A stretch of DNA of 64,000 nt from Thioclava sp. ES.031 (GTDB lineage: Bacteria; Pseudomonadota; Alphaproteobacteria; Rhodobacterales; Rhodobacteraceae). Each line of letters begins with the position of its first letter. Position 1 is the first letter of the stretch. A program made the position numbers and the translations under genes. The stretch spans positions 320,001-384,000 of the forward strand of contig NZ_PDJO01000001.1 in the NCBI RefSeq assembly GCF_002563775.1, written 5' to 3'. Shown here one piece after another: positions 32,493 to 41,368 of this stretch. The notes beneath the pieces are model-generated. The model had not been told where the DNA came from. It ran no database searches and saw only the letters and a program-made list of their open reading frames with translations.

Positions 32493-33248
32493 ATGAATGC
32501 GTTGTATAAGAGTGAACCTGCGGGAGCGCGTGTGATGCCGTCTTGCCGCAAACAAGATGCTGCGATCTGCTTTCTCGGCGCGTCGCATGTTTTTTCCGAT
32601 ACCGTTTTGCGAACCGTGGATGCCGAAGTGACACCGGCAAAATGCCTGCGTCTGGACGATTTCGAGACGCTGCTAGAGGAACTGCGGTCCGACGGTTGGA
32701 TCGAGGATCACGGCGCGCTGTGTTCGCTGATCGTCGACGAGGACCACGCCGATGGTCTCGTCGCGCTGGCGGGACGCCGTGACCCGCTTCTGTCGCGCGT
32801 GAAGCTGATCATCGCGATTGAAGACGAGGCCTATGCGCAGGATCTGATGACGCGCCACGGCGCAGCGATCCTGTCGAACCACATCAGCCTGCTGCCGATG
32901 AACGTCAATCTGACGACGTGGCTCTTGATCCTGCGGATGATCGTCTCGGGAGGGCACTATATCCCGCCCGCGCTTCTGGGCTGCCGCCCGGCAGAGCCGC
33001 CGATCTCGGCGCTGAACGGATCGGCCGAGGCGGGGGCTGCGCATGCGATCGACGTTTCGGGGCTGACACCGCGCGAAACCGAGGTGCTCGAGATGCTCGC
33101 CTCGGGGCAGCCGAACAAGATCATCGCGGGGCAGCTGAATCTCTCCGAACATACGGTGAAGCTGCATATTCACCGGATCATCGGGAAGCTCGGAGTGACT
33201 AACCGCACCGAGGCGGCGATCTGGTATCACCGTAGCCGGAGTGCCTAA
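32493..33248 (+). CDS. LuxR-family regulator, divergent to the type I secretion operon
   Basis: A 251-residue regulator. The C-terminal NarL/LuxR helix-turn-helix is at about 190-245 (LTPRETEVLEMLASGQPNKI, then LNLSEHTVKLHIHRIIGKLG). The N-terminal 150 residues look receiver-like in size and strand pattern (LCSLIVDEDHADG and VKLIIAIED), but a clear set of receiver phosphorylation residues is not evident. The segment LRMIVSGGHYIPPALL before the linker resembles CsgD/VpsT-type matrix regulators. It probably controls the divergent secretion operon. The start at 32493 is the first ATG of the frame and has only GAGGGGG-type sequence upstream. Confidence 0.82.
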   Translation: MNALYKSEPAGARVMPSCRKQDAAICFLGASHVFSDTVLRTVDAEVTPAKCLRLDDFETLLEELRSDGWIEDHGALCSLIVDEDHADGLVALAGRRDPLLSRVKLIIAIEDEAYAQDLMTRHGAAILSNHISLLPMNVNLTTWLLILRMIVSGGHYIPPALLGCRPAEPPISALNGSAEAGAAHAIDVSGLTPRETEVLEMLASGQPNKIIAGQLNLSEHTVKLHIHRIIGKLGVTNRTEAAIWYHRSRSA

Positions 33249-33765
33249 GGACCCGCCCACGCCGACGGAGATGCGCCCGCCGGATTTCGATCAGTTCCTG
33301 ATGCAGATCGGGCGCATCAACTACGCGTGGACCAATACGGAGAGCCTGCTGATCCATCTGATCGCCGGGCTCGCCGGGACCGACAAGGGTGTCGCGACGA
33401 TCATCCATCTGACGCTGAACACGACGCGGGCGCGGCTCGATCTGGTGGATCGGCTGGCCAAGCGCGACGACTGCCCCTGCGCGCCGAAGGCCTGCGAACG
33501 GGTGCTGGCCGTGTCAGCGCGGATGAAGAAAGTCTCGGGGCTGCGCAATCATTTCAACCATTGCCTCTACGCCTTCGACGAGGGCGGAGGGCCGGTGCGT
33601 GCGATCCAGATGCGGATCGCGGATCGCAAGACGAGTCTGAGGATGGGAGAGGAAAGCGTTCTGGACCGCGCGACGCTTGCCGATCTGGAAGCTGCGCTTG
33701 TGGAAATGCAGGCGATCAACGCAGAGATCTGGGCGATCGCCAAGGACTATGGAATGCCGCTCTAA
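33241..33765 (+). CDS. Hypothetical protein following luxR
   Basis: A 174-residue, mostly helical cytoplasmic protein with no membrane segment and no recognised domain. It is rich in charged helices (INYAWTNTESLLIHLIAGLA, then LARLDLVDRLAKR-like segments) and has a CPCAPKAC cysteine cluster and GLRNHFNHCLYAF. It overlaps the end of luxR if the GTG at 33241 is the start. An ATG at 33271 is the alternative but has its GGAG too close. Co-transcription with luxR is likely. Confidence 0.6.
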   Translation: MPKDPPTPTEMRPPDFDQFLMQIGRINYAWTNTESLLIHLIAGLAGTDKGVATIIHLTLNTTRARLDLVDRLAKRDDCPCAPKACERVLAVSARMKKVSGLRNHFNHCLYAFDEGGGPVRAIQMRIADRKTSLRMGEESVLDRATLADLEAALVEMQAINAEIWAIAKDYGMPL

Positions 33766-33801
33766 AGCGGGCAGGGGATTACAAAGGCGCCGCGAGCAAG
33801 C

Positions 33802-34188
33802 TCAGTTGCGCATCTGGCGTCCCAGCGCCTCGGCCAGTTCCCACGGGTTCGTCGGCTTCGAGAAGACGGGAATTTCCGGCATGATCGACTGGAAGGCGAG
33901 CGGCAGCGGCTCGGCCGTGTTTACCACCAAGGGCACTTCGCGTTTCCACAGCTCGACGATCAGGGCTTCTGCCGATCCGTCGAGCAGGTTCATGTCGAGG
34001 ATCGCGCCATCGACCGATACCGCATCATCGGACAGGGCGGCACGCGCCCGCGCCAGGGTCGCGAACGGGCCCGCAACCTGACCGCCCGCCTCCTCGACCG
34101 AGAAGGCGATGTCATAGGCGATGAATAATTCATCTTCTACAACGAGGACATTGCTGCCCTCGAGGCAAGAAATACTGCTCTGTAACAT
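33802..34188 (-). CDS. Single-domain response regulator
   Basis: A 128-residue stand-alone receiver domain. Acidic pocket residues are Glu 18 and Asp 19 (VVEDELF), the phosphorylation site is Asp 65 (GAILDMNL), the conserved Thr is in VVNTAEP, and the switch Lys is 111 (VFSKPTNP). It has no output domain, so it works as a phosphate shuttle or by binding a partner. It starts 8 bp after the histidine kinase stop on the same strand and is surely its partner. Confidence 0.9.
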   Translation of the reverse strand: MLQSSISCLEGSNVLVVEDELFIAYDIAFSVEEAGGQVAGPFATLARARAALSDDAVSVDGAILDMNLLDGSAEALIVELWKREVPLVVNTAEPLPLAFQSIMPEIPVFSKPTNPWELAEALGRQMRN

Positions 34189-34196
34189 GGGCTATA

Positions 34197-36080
34197 CTAC
34201 CCTTTTATCAGGTCCATTGGCACGGTCATGCGAGCTTGGAACCCGTCGGGAACCCATTCGGTTCCATAGGTTCCGCGCAATTGGCCCTGAATTGTGAGGT
34301 CGATCAAGCGAGACCCGAAGCCGCTGTTGCTTGGTTGCACCAGTTCCCCGGGGTGGCCGCTTTCCCGCCAGTCGAGTTCGAGCTGGCCCGACGCCTCGCG
34401 CCAAGTCAGCTCCAGACGCCCCGCATCATGCGACAGCGCCCCGTATTTCACCGCGTTGGTCGCCAGTTCGTGGATCACCAGCGCGAGGTTGGTCGAGCCC
34501 GCATGGTTCAGCGCGATATCGGGACCGTCGAAGATCAGCCGCGGATCGTCGAGATTGGTGTAGGGCGAGAGCACGCCCAGCAACAATTCACGCAGTTCGA
34601 CCATGCCGCGGAAATTGCGTTCGGGCGTGGCGGTGGGATTGATCAGCTCATGGGCGCGGGCAAGCGCGCCGATCCGTTCGCGTAGCCCCCGCGCCATTTC
34701 CTCCGGCGTCTTCGCATGGCGCGCGGTCATGCCGACCAGCCCCGACATCATCGCGAAGGCGTTCTTGACCCGGTGGTTGAGCTCGCGCGTCAGCGTGTCG
34801 CGCGCCTGCGCGAGCTGCCGCTCCTCGGTCACGTCGCGCAGATAGGCGAGGATCGCGCCGTTGTCGGGATAAAGCCGCGCCTCCAGAATCCGGCCGTCGC
34901 GCCCGTCCTGATCGGCGACCGTTGGCACGCCGGTGCGCCGGGCCTCTTCCAGGGCGTTGGCGAGATTGCTGCCGATCAGATGCGGCGCGGTCTCCCAGAG
35001 CGACCGCCCGACCGCCTGTGCCTCCGTCTCGGCGCCCACCGACTCGCGGATGCGGGTGCGCATGACCGAATTGGCGAACCGGATTTTGTCCTCGCTATCG
35101 AGTTCGATGATCGCGTCGAAGGTGATCTCGTGGAAATGCGCGAGCCGCCGGTCGACGTCGGCCGCATGTTCACGCGCCGCGTTCAGATCCGAGATGTCGA
35201 GCGCGGTGGCCACGGCCACTGGCGGATCGCAATCGACCCGCTGCGCCGAGACGAGCAGATTGCGCTCTGGCCCGTCATGGGGCACGCAGCGCAGCTCCAT
35301 ATGGCTAACCGTTTCGCCATGCCGCGCCGCGCGCACGATGGGAAACTCGCTCAGGCTGAGCTTGCGCCCTTCCGGCGTGTAGGCGTCGAAGGGGAGCTGC
35401 TTGCTCACATCGCCGTCCTTCACGCCGAACATCTCGATCGCAGTGGCATTCAGATCGATTAGCCGGCCGGATCCCATTTCGGCCACGCCGACGCCGATCG
35501 GCATCTGGTCGAGAACGGCGCGGAACCGGTTTTCCTCACGATGGGCGACGTTGATCTGACGCCGCAGCCGGATTTCCGCCTCGACCCCGGCGGCGATGTC
35601 GGACAGCGCCTCGTATTCTTCTTGGGTCCACCGCCGCGCTTCCCGGTCGATCAGGCAGAACGCACCCAGCGGTTGCCCTTCGATCGTGCGCAGCGGCACC
35701 CCGAGATAGGCGGTCACGCCCAGATCGCGCACCGCACCATTGTCGCGCAGCACCGAGTCCTCGCGCGCATCGGGCACATTCAGCGGCGCATCCGACTCCA
35801 CGACATAGCGGCAGAAGGAATGGCTAAGCGGCGTCTCGGAGGGGGCGTCCGGACCATCCAGCCCGGTTTGCGCCACGAAGACCTGCCGGTTCTCATCGAC
35901 CATGGAGACCAGCGAGACAGGCACTCCGGTCACACGGGTGGCGAGCCGTGTCGCACGCTCGAAGATTTCCGCAGGCGCACTCTCCAGCAGGCCGGTCTCG
36001 CGCAACGACCGAAGGCGCGCCGGATCGGCGAGTTTGGACCGTTCTTCACCGGTCAGCGGAGGGGGAATAGAGGTGTTCAT
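34197..36080 (-). CDS. GAF-PAS-PAS HWE-type sensor histidine kinase
   Basis: A 627-residue soluble sensor kinase. A GAF domain covers about 37-172 (VSMVDENRQVFVAQTG, HSFCRYVV, FCLIDREARRW). Two PAS regions follow at about 185-297 and 310-420. The phospho-acceptor is His 436 in RELNHRVKNAFAMM, and the ATP domain has IHELATNAVKYGALS (Asn 542) and GFGSRLI. The WREASG/WRESG motifs and the missing classical F box mark the HWE family. No membrane helices, so it senses a cytoplasmic signal. It sits in an operon with the single-domain receiver. Confidence 0.9.
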   Translation of the reverse strand: MNTSIPPPLTGEERSKLADPARLRSLRETGLLESAPAEIFERATRLATRVTGVPVSLVSMVDENRQVFVAQTGLDGPDAPSETPLSHSFCRYVVESDAPLNVPDAREDSVLRDNGAVRDLGVTAYLGVPLRTIEGQPLGAFCLIDREARRWTQEEYEALSDIAAGVEAEIRLRRQINVAHREENRFRAVLDQMPIGVGVAEMGSGRLIDLNATAIEMFGVKDGDVSKQLPFDAYTPEGRKLSLSEFPIVRAARHGETVSHMELRCVPHDGPERNLLVSAQRVDCDPPVAVATALDISDLNAAREHAADVDRRLAHFHEITFDAIIELDSEDKIRFANSVMRTRIRESVGAETEAQAVGRSLWETAPHLIGSNLANALEEARRTGVPTVADQDGRDGRILEARLYPDNGAILAYLRDVTEERQLAQARDTLTRELNHRVKNAFAMMSGLVGMTARHAKTPEEMARGLRERIGALARAHELINPTATPERNFRGMVELRELLLGVLSPYTNLDDPRLIFDGPDIALNHAGSTNLALVIHELATNAVKYGALSHDAGRLELTWREASGQLELDWRESGHPGELVQPSNSGFGSRLIDLTIQGQLRGTYGTEWVPDGFQARMTVPMDLIKG

Positions 36081-36131
36081 GCGCAGGCTCTCATAATTCC
36101 ACCTATGCCCCGAAGAAACCCATTTCGCCCA

Positions 36132-36145
36132 GTGTCATTTGACAC
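36132..36145. promoter_or_regulatory. Palindrome GTGTCA-TT-TGACAC upstream of the histidine kinase
   Basis: A perfect 14-bp palindrome centred about 58 bp upstream of the kinase start. It is a likely operator for an unidentified regulator. Confidence 0.4.
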
Positions 36146-36284
36146 GGTTGCGATCACGATTTCCGCCAAACACGATTTTCTTCTACGTTTTTCGTGACGC
36201 GGTCGCTGTGTCGACGAATCGCAGAGCCAAGAGGTCGCGATCACCTGCATTCCGAAGGCGTCTTATGCTGAATTCGTAGCGCTT

Positions 36285-36303
36285 CCTAACGGGTGACGTT
36301 AGG
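36285..36303. promoter_or_regulatory. Dyad CCTAAC-N7-GTTAGG between yeeE and the histidine kinase
   Basis: CCTAAC (36285-36290) and GTTAGG (36298-36303) form a perfect dyad with a 7-base spacer. It is about 60 bp downstream of the yeeE stop and about 210 bp upstream of the kinase. It could be an operator or a weak transcript-end hairpin; there is no T run. GTAAGGATT follows directly. Confidence 0.35.
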
Positions 36304-36366
36304 TAAGGATTCGCGCAGGTTTGAGCAACCGGCAGGAACTGGCCTAGGCGCGCGACGAAGGCCCGT

Positions 36367-37431
36367 TCAGCAGGCCGTAGCAGGTGTCATCGTGCGCTGA
36401 TCGAGCAGGAAATCGGTCACCATCGCGCCGATCCACATGCAGAACAGCGCCAGCCATGCGGTGCCTGCCAGAACGGAGGTGCCCGTCACGCCGTTGCCGA
36501 TGGCGCAGCCGCCAGCGAGCATCGCGCCGAAGCCCATGAAGATCGCCCCGATCATCGAGCGCCGCATCACCGGCATCGAGTCGAAGCCCTGCCAGGCGAA
36601 TTGACGCGAGAAGAGCGAACTCAGGAAAGCGCCCAGAACCACGCCGGGCACGAGGCCCACGTCGAACTCCAGCACCGAATTGCGGTCGAGGAAGAACATC
36701 AGCGTATTGGCCGAGGGGCCCGAGAAGGTGACCGAGTTCACCGGCACCGGGTCGAAGGCGACCTGGCTCAGCATGAAGGTCAGCACCCAGCCCACCGCGA
36801 CGGCGAAGCCGACACCGGAGGCGAAAATCCACGTCTTTACGCCGATTTCGTTGCGCTTGGCCAGATACATGCCCGCGATGGCGAAGACGATGCCGACAGC
36901 CAGCCCGGTCCAGTCGGGAAGGTGCAGCGCGTCGAGGATATTCACGTTCTGCGCGCCGGTGATCCAGAGGCTGGCCAGCCGGTCACGCAGCGGCGCAAGG
37001 ATGCCCTTGAGGCTCATCGTGGCGGTCACCGCGAAAATCAGCCCCGAGACGACCGAGCGCAGGTTGCCCGTCGCCGCCAGCACGAGAAGCCGCCCCGAAC
37101 AGCCGCGCGACAGCACCATGCCGACGCCGAAGAGAAGCCCGCCGATGATCGCGCCCGACCACGAACCGGGCACCGACATCATCCGGCTGTCGCCCTGCCG
37201 GAACAGATCGAGCAATTGCGCGCTCTGCACCCAGACCAGCGCGGTCGAGAAGGTGAGAAACCACACCGCGACCTTGCCGCCCAGCTTGCCGCGCGCGAAT
37301 TCCACCGTGGCGGCCCGCAGGCAGAAGTTGGATTTCTGCGCGGCCACGCCGAAGATAAGCCCGGTGATCACCCCGAAAAGCGCCGCCGTGGGGCCTTCGC
37401 CGATCCGCTCGATGAGTGCGATGATGTCCAT
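36367..37431 (-). CDS. YeeE/YedE family sulfur-compound transporter (TsuA-like)
   Basis: A 354-residue membrane protein of the YeeE/YedE family, whose studied members import thiosulfate. Conserved Cys lie in QKSNFCLRA, LSRGCSGR and GGCAIGNGVTG, the sites that relay the sulfur substrate. Two repeated halves are evident. The start at 37431 gives MDIIALIERIG with GGGAG upstream; a longer frame is open but not membrane-like. No TusA/TsuB gene is adjacent. It is divergent from an MFS transporter. Confidence 0.88.
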   Translation of the reverse strand: MDIIALIERIGEGPTAALFGVITGLIFGVAAQKSNFCLRAATVEFARGKLGGKVAVWFLTFSTALVWVQSAQLLDLFRQGDSRMMSVPGSWSGAIIGGLLFGVGMVLSRGCSGRLLVLAATGNLRSVVSGLIFAVTATMSLKGILAPLRDRLASLWITGAQNVNILDALHLPDWTGLAVGIVFAIAGMYLAKRNEIGVKTWIFASGVGFAVAVGWVLTFMLSQVAFDPVPVNSVTFSGPSANTLMFFLDRNSVLEFDVGLVPGVVLGAFLSSLFSRQFAWQGFDSMPVMRRSMIGAIFMGFGAMLAGGCAIGNGVTGTSVLAGTAWLALFCMWIGAMVTDFLLDQRTMTPATAC

Positions 37432-37554
37432 GATCCGATCTCCCGTTCGCGCACGGGTTCTGCCAGAAACCGCAGAAACGCACATTGATCTGAGTCAGGT
37501 TGCACCTTTTGCAGGCTTGTCGCGGGTGGCGCGGTCGCGTCTAAGGAGAGGATG

Positions 37555-38787
37555 ATGAAGTTCCGATCCGTCCCTCTCGACGAGGCCCACGAGCTGCCGC
37601 GCTGGCGCAGGCCCGAGGCGCTGCTCTACGTCATGGCCACCGCCATGCCGATCTCCTTCGCCACCTGGTCGGCACTCCTGAACAACTTCGTCATCGACGT
37701 GGTGAATTTCGACGGCGTCGATATCGGCTGGCTGCAGAGCTTCCGCGAAGTGCCGGGGTTCCTCGCGATCGGGGTGATCGTCGTGCTGTGGGTGATGCGC
37801 GAGCAGACGCTGGCCATCCTGTCGCTGCTGCTTCTGGGCGGGGCGACGGCGGTCACCGCGCTGTTTCCCAGCTTCGCCGGTCTGATCATCGTGACGCTGC
37901 TGTCTTCGATCGGGTTTCACTATTTCCAGACGGTGAACCAGTCGCTGCAATTGCAGTGGATCGACAAGGCCAAGGCGCCGCAGACCTTGGGCCGGATCGT
38001 GGCCATCGGCTCGGGCGCCTCGCTGGCGGCCTATGCGGTGCTGGTGCTGACCTGGAAGACGTTCAACCTCAGCTATGAGTTCGTCTACGCCACCGCCGGG
38101 ATCGCGACGATGGTGATGATGGCGGCCGCCGCGCTGATCTATCCGCAATTCCACACCCGCGAGCCGCAATCGAAGAAGTTCGTGCTGCGTCGTCGCTACT
38201 GGCTCTATTACGCGATCACCTTCATGGCGGGCGCGCGGCGGCAGATTTTCGTGGTCTTCGCCGCCTTCATGATGGTCGAGCGCTTCGGGCTGCGGGTGGA
38301 TGAGATCACCGCGCTCTTCCTGATCAACTTTGCGGTCAATATGGCCGCCGCGCCAGCAATGGGCCGCTTCGTGCATCGCTTCGGCGAGCGCCGGGCGCTG
38401 ATCTTCGAATATGTCGGGCTGACGCTGCTGTTCCTCGCCTATGGCGGCATCTACTGGTTCGGCTGGGGCATCTGGCTGGCCTGCGCGCTTTACGTGGTCG
38501 ATCACCTGCTTTTCGCGCTGGCCTTCGCGCAGAAGACCTATTTCCAGAAGATCTGCGACCCCGAGGATATCGCGCCCACTGCCGCCGTCGCCTTCACGAT
38601 CAACCATATCGCGGCTGTCTTCCTGCCGGTGACGCTGGGCTATCTGTGGATGGTCTCGCCCGGCGCGGTCTTCGGGCTGGCGGCCTCGATGGCGGTGATC
38701 TCGCTGGGGCTCGCGCTGCTGGTGCCGCGTCACCCCTCGAAAGGCTACGAGACGGTGCTGCAAGGCCTCGGTCCGGTTCCGGCGTGA
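37555..38787 (+). CDS. Major facilitator superfamily transporter
   Basis: A 410-residue protein with about 12 membrane helices, in two six-helix halves separated by a charged loop (FHTREPQSKKFVLRRRYW). The substrate cannot be told from sequence. ATGATG at 37552-37557 offers two starts. The second is preferred because AAGGAGAGG is then at a usual distance. It is divergent from the sulfur transporter. Downstream is msrA, with a 68-bp gap. Confidence 0.82.
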   Translation: MKFRSVPLDEAHELPRWRRPEALLYVMATAMPISFATWSALLNNFVIDVVNFDGVDIGWLQSFREVPGFLAIGVIVVLWVMREQTLAILSLLLLGGATAVTALFPSFAGLIIVTLLSSIGFHYFQTVNQSLQLQWIDKAKAPQTLGRIVAIGSGASLAAYAVLVLTWKTFNLSYEFVYATAGIATMVMMAAAALIYPQFHTREPQSKKFVLRRRYWLYYAITFMAGARRQIFVVFAAFMMVERFGLRVDEITALFLINFAVNMAAAPAMGRFVHRFGERRALIFEYVGLTLLFLAYGGIYWFGWGIWLACALYVVDHLLFALAFAQKTYFQKICDPEDIAPTAAVAFTINHIAAVFLPVTLGYLWMVSPGAVFGLAASMAVISLGLALLVPRHPSKGYETVLQGLGPVPA

Positions 38788-38855
38788 CGCCCGCTTGAAC
38801 TGGAAATTCCGCCGCTCCGCTCCTATCTGAGAGGGGCGCGAAAGGGAGATTTACC

Positions 38856-39500
38856 ATGCTGTTCGGAAAGCCCGCCACCATTCCCACCAAGGCCGAAGCC
38901 CTGCCGGGCCGCGCCGAAGCGATGCCTCTGGCAGAGCCGCATTTCCTTTGGGGCCGCGACCTGCGGTCGCCCGTGCCTGAGGGCATGGAAGAGGCGATGT
39001 TCGGCATGGGCTGCTTCTGGGGCGTCGAGCGCATGTTCTGGAACACCGACGGCGTCTGGCTGACCATGGTCGGCTATGCGGGCGGCCCCACGCCCAACCC
39101 GACCTATCGCGAGGTCTGCACCGGCATGACCGGCCATAACGAGGTCGTCCGCGTGATCTACGACCCCGCCAAGGTCAGCTACGAAGACCTGCTGCGCGTC
39201 TTCTGGGAGGGCCACGACCCGACCCAAGGGATGCGTCAGGGCAATGACCGCGGCACGCAGTATCGTTCGGGCATCTACACCTACACGGATGCGCAGAAAG
39301 AGGCGGCCGAAGCCTCGCGCGACGCCTATGCCGAGCGCCTGCAGGCGGCGGGCTATGGCACGATCACCACCGAGATCACCGACGCGCCGCCCTTCTACTA
39401 TGCCGAGGATTATCACCAGCAATATCTGGAGAAGAACCCCGGCGGCTATTGCGGCATCGGCGGCACCGGCGTGACCTGCCCGATCGGGTTGAACGCGTGA
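38856..39500 (+). CDS. msrA: Peptide methionine sulfoxide reductase MsrA
   Basis: A 214-residue enzyme that reduces Met-S-sulfoxide in proteins using thioredoxin. The catalytic Cys 53 is in [25 protein letters not shown] and [11 protein letters not shown] are family marks, and [12 protein letters not shown] carries the resolving cysteines. AGGGAGA precedes the ATG. Repair of oxidised proteins next to a sulfur transporter is suggestive but may be chance. Confidence 0.96.
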   Translation: MLFGKPATIPTKAEALPGRAEAMPLAEPHFLWGRDLRSPVPEGMEEAMFGMGCFWGVERMFWNTDGVWLTMVGYAGGPTPNPTYREVCTGMTGHNEVVRVIYDPAKVSYEDLLRVFWEGHDPTQGMRQGNDRGTQYRSGIYTYTDAQKEAAEASRDAYAERLQAAGYGTITTEITDAPPFYYAEDYHQQYLEKNPGGYCGIGGTGVTCPIGLNA

Positions 39501-39579
39501 TCTGATGCGTGTGCGCGCCGCTTGACGGCTCGCGCCAGCGGCCCTAAGCCCGGGCGCAACCATCCCGAGGAGCGCGCCC

Positions 39580-40449
39580 ATGACCACCTTCACCGCCTTT
39601 ACCACGCTGGCCGATCGCGAGGCCGCCGAGGCGCTGTCCGAACGTCTCGAAGAGCTCGATCCCGGCCCCTATGGCACTGGCGTGTTCGAGATCGAGGACG
39701 GGTCGGGCCGCTACGAAGTCTCGGGCTATTTCCTCGAGGCCCCCGACGATGTGGCGCTGGATCTGCTGGCGATCTCGCATGGGGCGCAGCCCTTCGTCGT
39801 CTCGGAAATCCCGGAAACCGATTGGGTCGCCCATGTGCGGCGCGAACTGGCCCCGGTGCGCGCGGGCCGCTTCTTCCTCTATGGCAGCCATGACGAGGAC
39901 AAGATCCCCGCCGATGCGATCGCGCTGCGGATCGATGCGGCGATGGCCTTCGGGACGGGCCATCACGGGACCACCTCGGGCTGCCTGACCGCGCTCGACG
40001 ATCTGGCGAACGAGGGTCACACCTTCCACAATGTCGCCGATATCGGCTGCGGCACTGCCGTTCTGGCGATGGCGGCGGCGAAGCTCTGGCCCGAGCCGGT
40101 GCTGGCCTCCGATATCGACCCGGTCGCGGTGGAGACGGCGGCGGCGAATGTCGCGGTGAATGATCTCGAGGGCCGCGTGATCTGCATCGAGGCCGCGGGC
40201 TTCGGCGATCCGCGCCTGAACGAGGCCGCGCCCTTCGATCTGATCTTCGCCAATATCCTCAAAGGCCCGCTCGTCGCGCTCGCCCCCGAAATGGGTCGCA
40301 ACTGCGCCGAATCAGGCTTCGTGATCCTGAGCGGAATCCTCAATGAGCAGGCCGATGAAGTCGTCGCCGCCTATCAGGCGCAGGACTTTGTTTCCCATTC
40401 GCGTAAGGAATTCGGCGAATGGACGACATTGGCCATGCAGCGCGCCTAA
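39580..40449 (+). CDS. prmA: Ribosomal protein L11 methyltransferase
   Basis: A 289-residue SAM-dependent methyltransferase acting on ribosomal protein L11. The SAM-binding motif is VADIGCGTAVLAMAAAKLW with the acidic residue in ASDIDPVAVE. MAFGTGHHGTTSGCL and FANILKGPLVALAPE are diagnostic of PrmA. The length is normal. GAGGAGCGC is upstream of the ATG. Confidence 0.94.
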   Translation: MTTFTAFTTLADREAAEALSERLEELDPGPYGTGVFEIEDGSGRYEVSGYFLEAPDDVALDLLAISHGAQPFVVSEIPETDWVAHVRRELAPVRAGRFFLYGSHDEDKIPADAIALRIDAAMAFGTGHHGTTSGCLTALDDLANEGHTFHNVADIGCGTAVLAMAAAKLWPEPVLASDIDPVAVETAAANVAVNDLEGRVICIEAAGFGDPRLNEAAPFDLIFANILKGPLVALAPEMGRNCAESGFVILSGILNEQADEVVAAYQAQDFVSHSRKEFGEWTTLAMQRA

Positions 40450-40475
40450 TCCGCCACAAATCCGCTCTGATTGCT

Positions 40476-40492
40476 GTAAGGATTGCTTTACC
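40476..40492. promoter_or_regulatory. GTAAGG-N5-TTTACC dyad upstream of the small membrane protein gene
   Basis: GTAAGG (40476-40481) and TTTACC (40487-40492) form a near-dyad about 50 bp upstream of the next start. It resembles the luxR-upstream palindrome at 32356. Confidence 0.3.
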
Positions 40493-40541
40493 CTGACCTG
40501 AGAAATTGCCTTTGGGGGCATCGCAGTTAACGGGGTTTGCC

Positions 40542-40889
40542 ATGCGCGATCCACAAATCGAGTCTTTTGAAAAGCGCCTGCATCGGATCGACCAGATCCA
40601 TCAAGCAGGCGGTGCATTCGAGGCGTCCGGTGCATTGGGGCGCAGCTATTTTGATTCCATGCGCCCGAAGTCGCGCCGCAGTTTTCCGCTGCGCGGTGTG
40701 GCGCTGATCTTTGCCGGTGTTCTGCTGGTGAAGGGCGCGATGCTCGCGCAGGTGGGTCAGGAGAGCTACGAGGCGCGCGTTTCAAGCCTCGCGAACGGCT
40801 CGCAATTCGAACGGGTGGGGGCTTGGGTGATGCATGCCGACCCGATCACCCGCAAGATCGCCGGGCTGCTCGCGCCGTATATCGGCTGA
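40542..40889 (+). CDS. Small single-pass membrane protein, unknown function
   Basis: A 115-residue protein. The first 60 residues are charged and helical, followed by one membrane helix (LRGVALIFAGVLLVKGAML) and a short outside domain. It looks like the small conserved membrane proteins common in Rhodobacterales, but no family is named with confidence. The start at 40542 avoids the 12-codon extension into the promoter region. Confidence 0.7.
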   Translation: MRDPQIESFEKRLHRIDQIHQAGGAFEASGALGRSYFDSMRPKSRRSFPLRGVALIFAGVLLVKGAMLAQVGQESYEARVSSLANGSQFERVGAWVMHADPITRKIAGLLAPYIG

Positions 40890-40914
40890 ACGCCAAAGCC
40901 ACTACGCCATAAAG

Positions 40915-40946
40915 AAAGGGCTGCGCCGTTGCCGGGGCAGCCCTTT
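40915..40946. terminator. Bidirectional terminator
   Basis: AAAGGGCTGC (40915-40924) pairs perfectly with GCAGCCCTTT (40937-40946), followed by tttt overlap. It lies between two convergent genes and can serve both. Confidence 0.85.
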
Positions 40947-40967
40947 TCGCATGACCTGTCGGTCGCG

Positions 40968-41153
40968 TTAGCGCAGGCGCGCCACGTCGAGCCGGGTCAG
41001 GCCGATATCGTCCAGCGCGCGGTCGCTGAGCTTCATCAGAGCCTTGCGGGTGACGCGCGCGTCGTTCCAGTCGTGCAGGGCTGCGATCAGCGAGGTAAAG
41101 ACGCTCGGTCGGGCGCTGCGGCTCATGCGGGTGTTGATATCCATCGAAGCCAT
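40968..41153 (-). CDS. DUF1127 (YjiS-like) small protein
   Basis: A 61-residue protein. The C-terminal half, LMKLSDRALDDIGLTRLDVA, is the DUF1127 signature. Small proteins of this family in alphaproteobacteria bind RNA or affect phosphate and carbon metabolism in some species. The N-terminus (MDINTRMSR) is species-variable. ATCCTCCCC, the complement of a GGGGAGG SD, precedes the start. Confidence 0.85.
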   Translation of the reverse strand: MASMDINTRMSRSARPSVFTSLIAALHDWNDARVTRKALMKLSDRALDDIGLTRLDVARLR

Positions 41154-41368
41154 GGGGAGGATCCTTCGTTCACAAACTGCTCAAGTTTCGGGCATTCCAT
41201 CTTCTGAAGCGCAGATAAGACTGGCAGGGCGCGAAAACAATCTCAGTTTTGACAGCCCCGCCATGCAGGAATCGCATGTGATATGAGCCCGGTTTTTGCA
41301 TCGCCTCTGGCCGATGTTCCCTTTTCGTGCTAGTTCTTGCGAAACAACACGAGAACGAGGCAGGGCAG

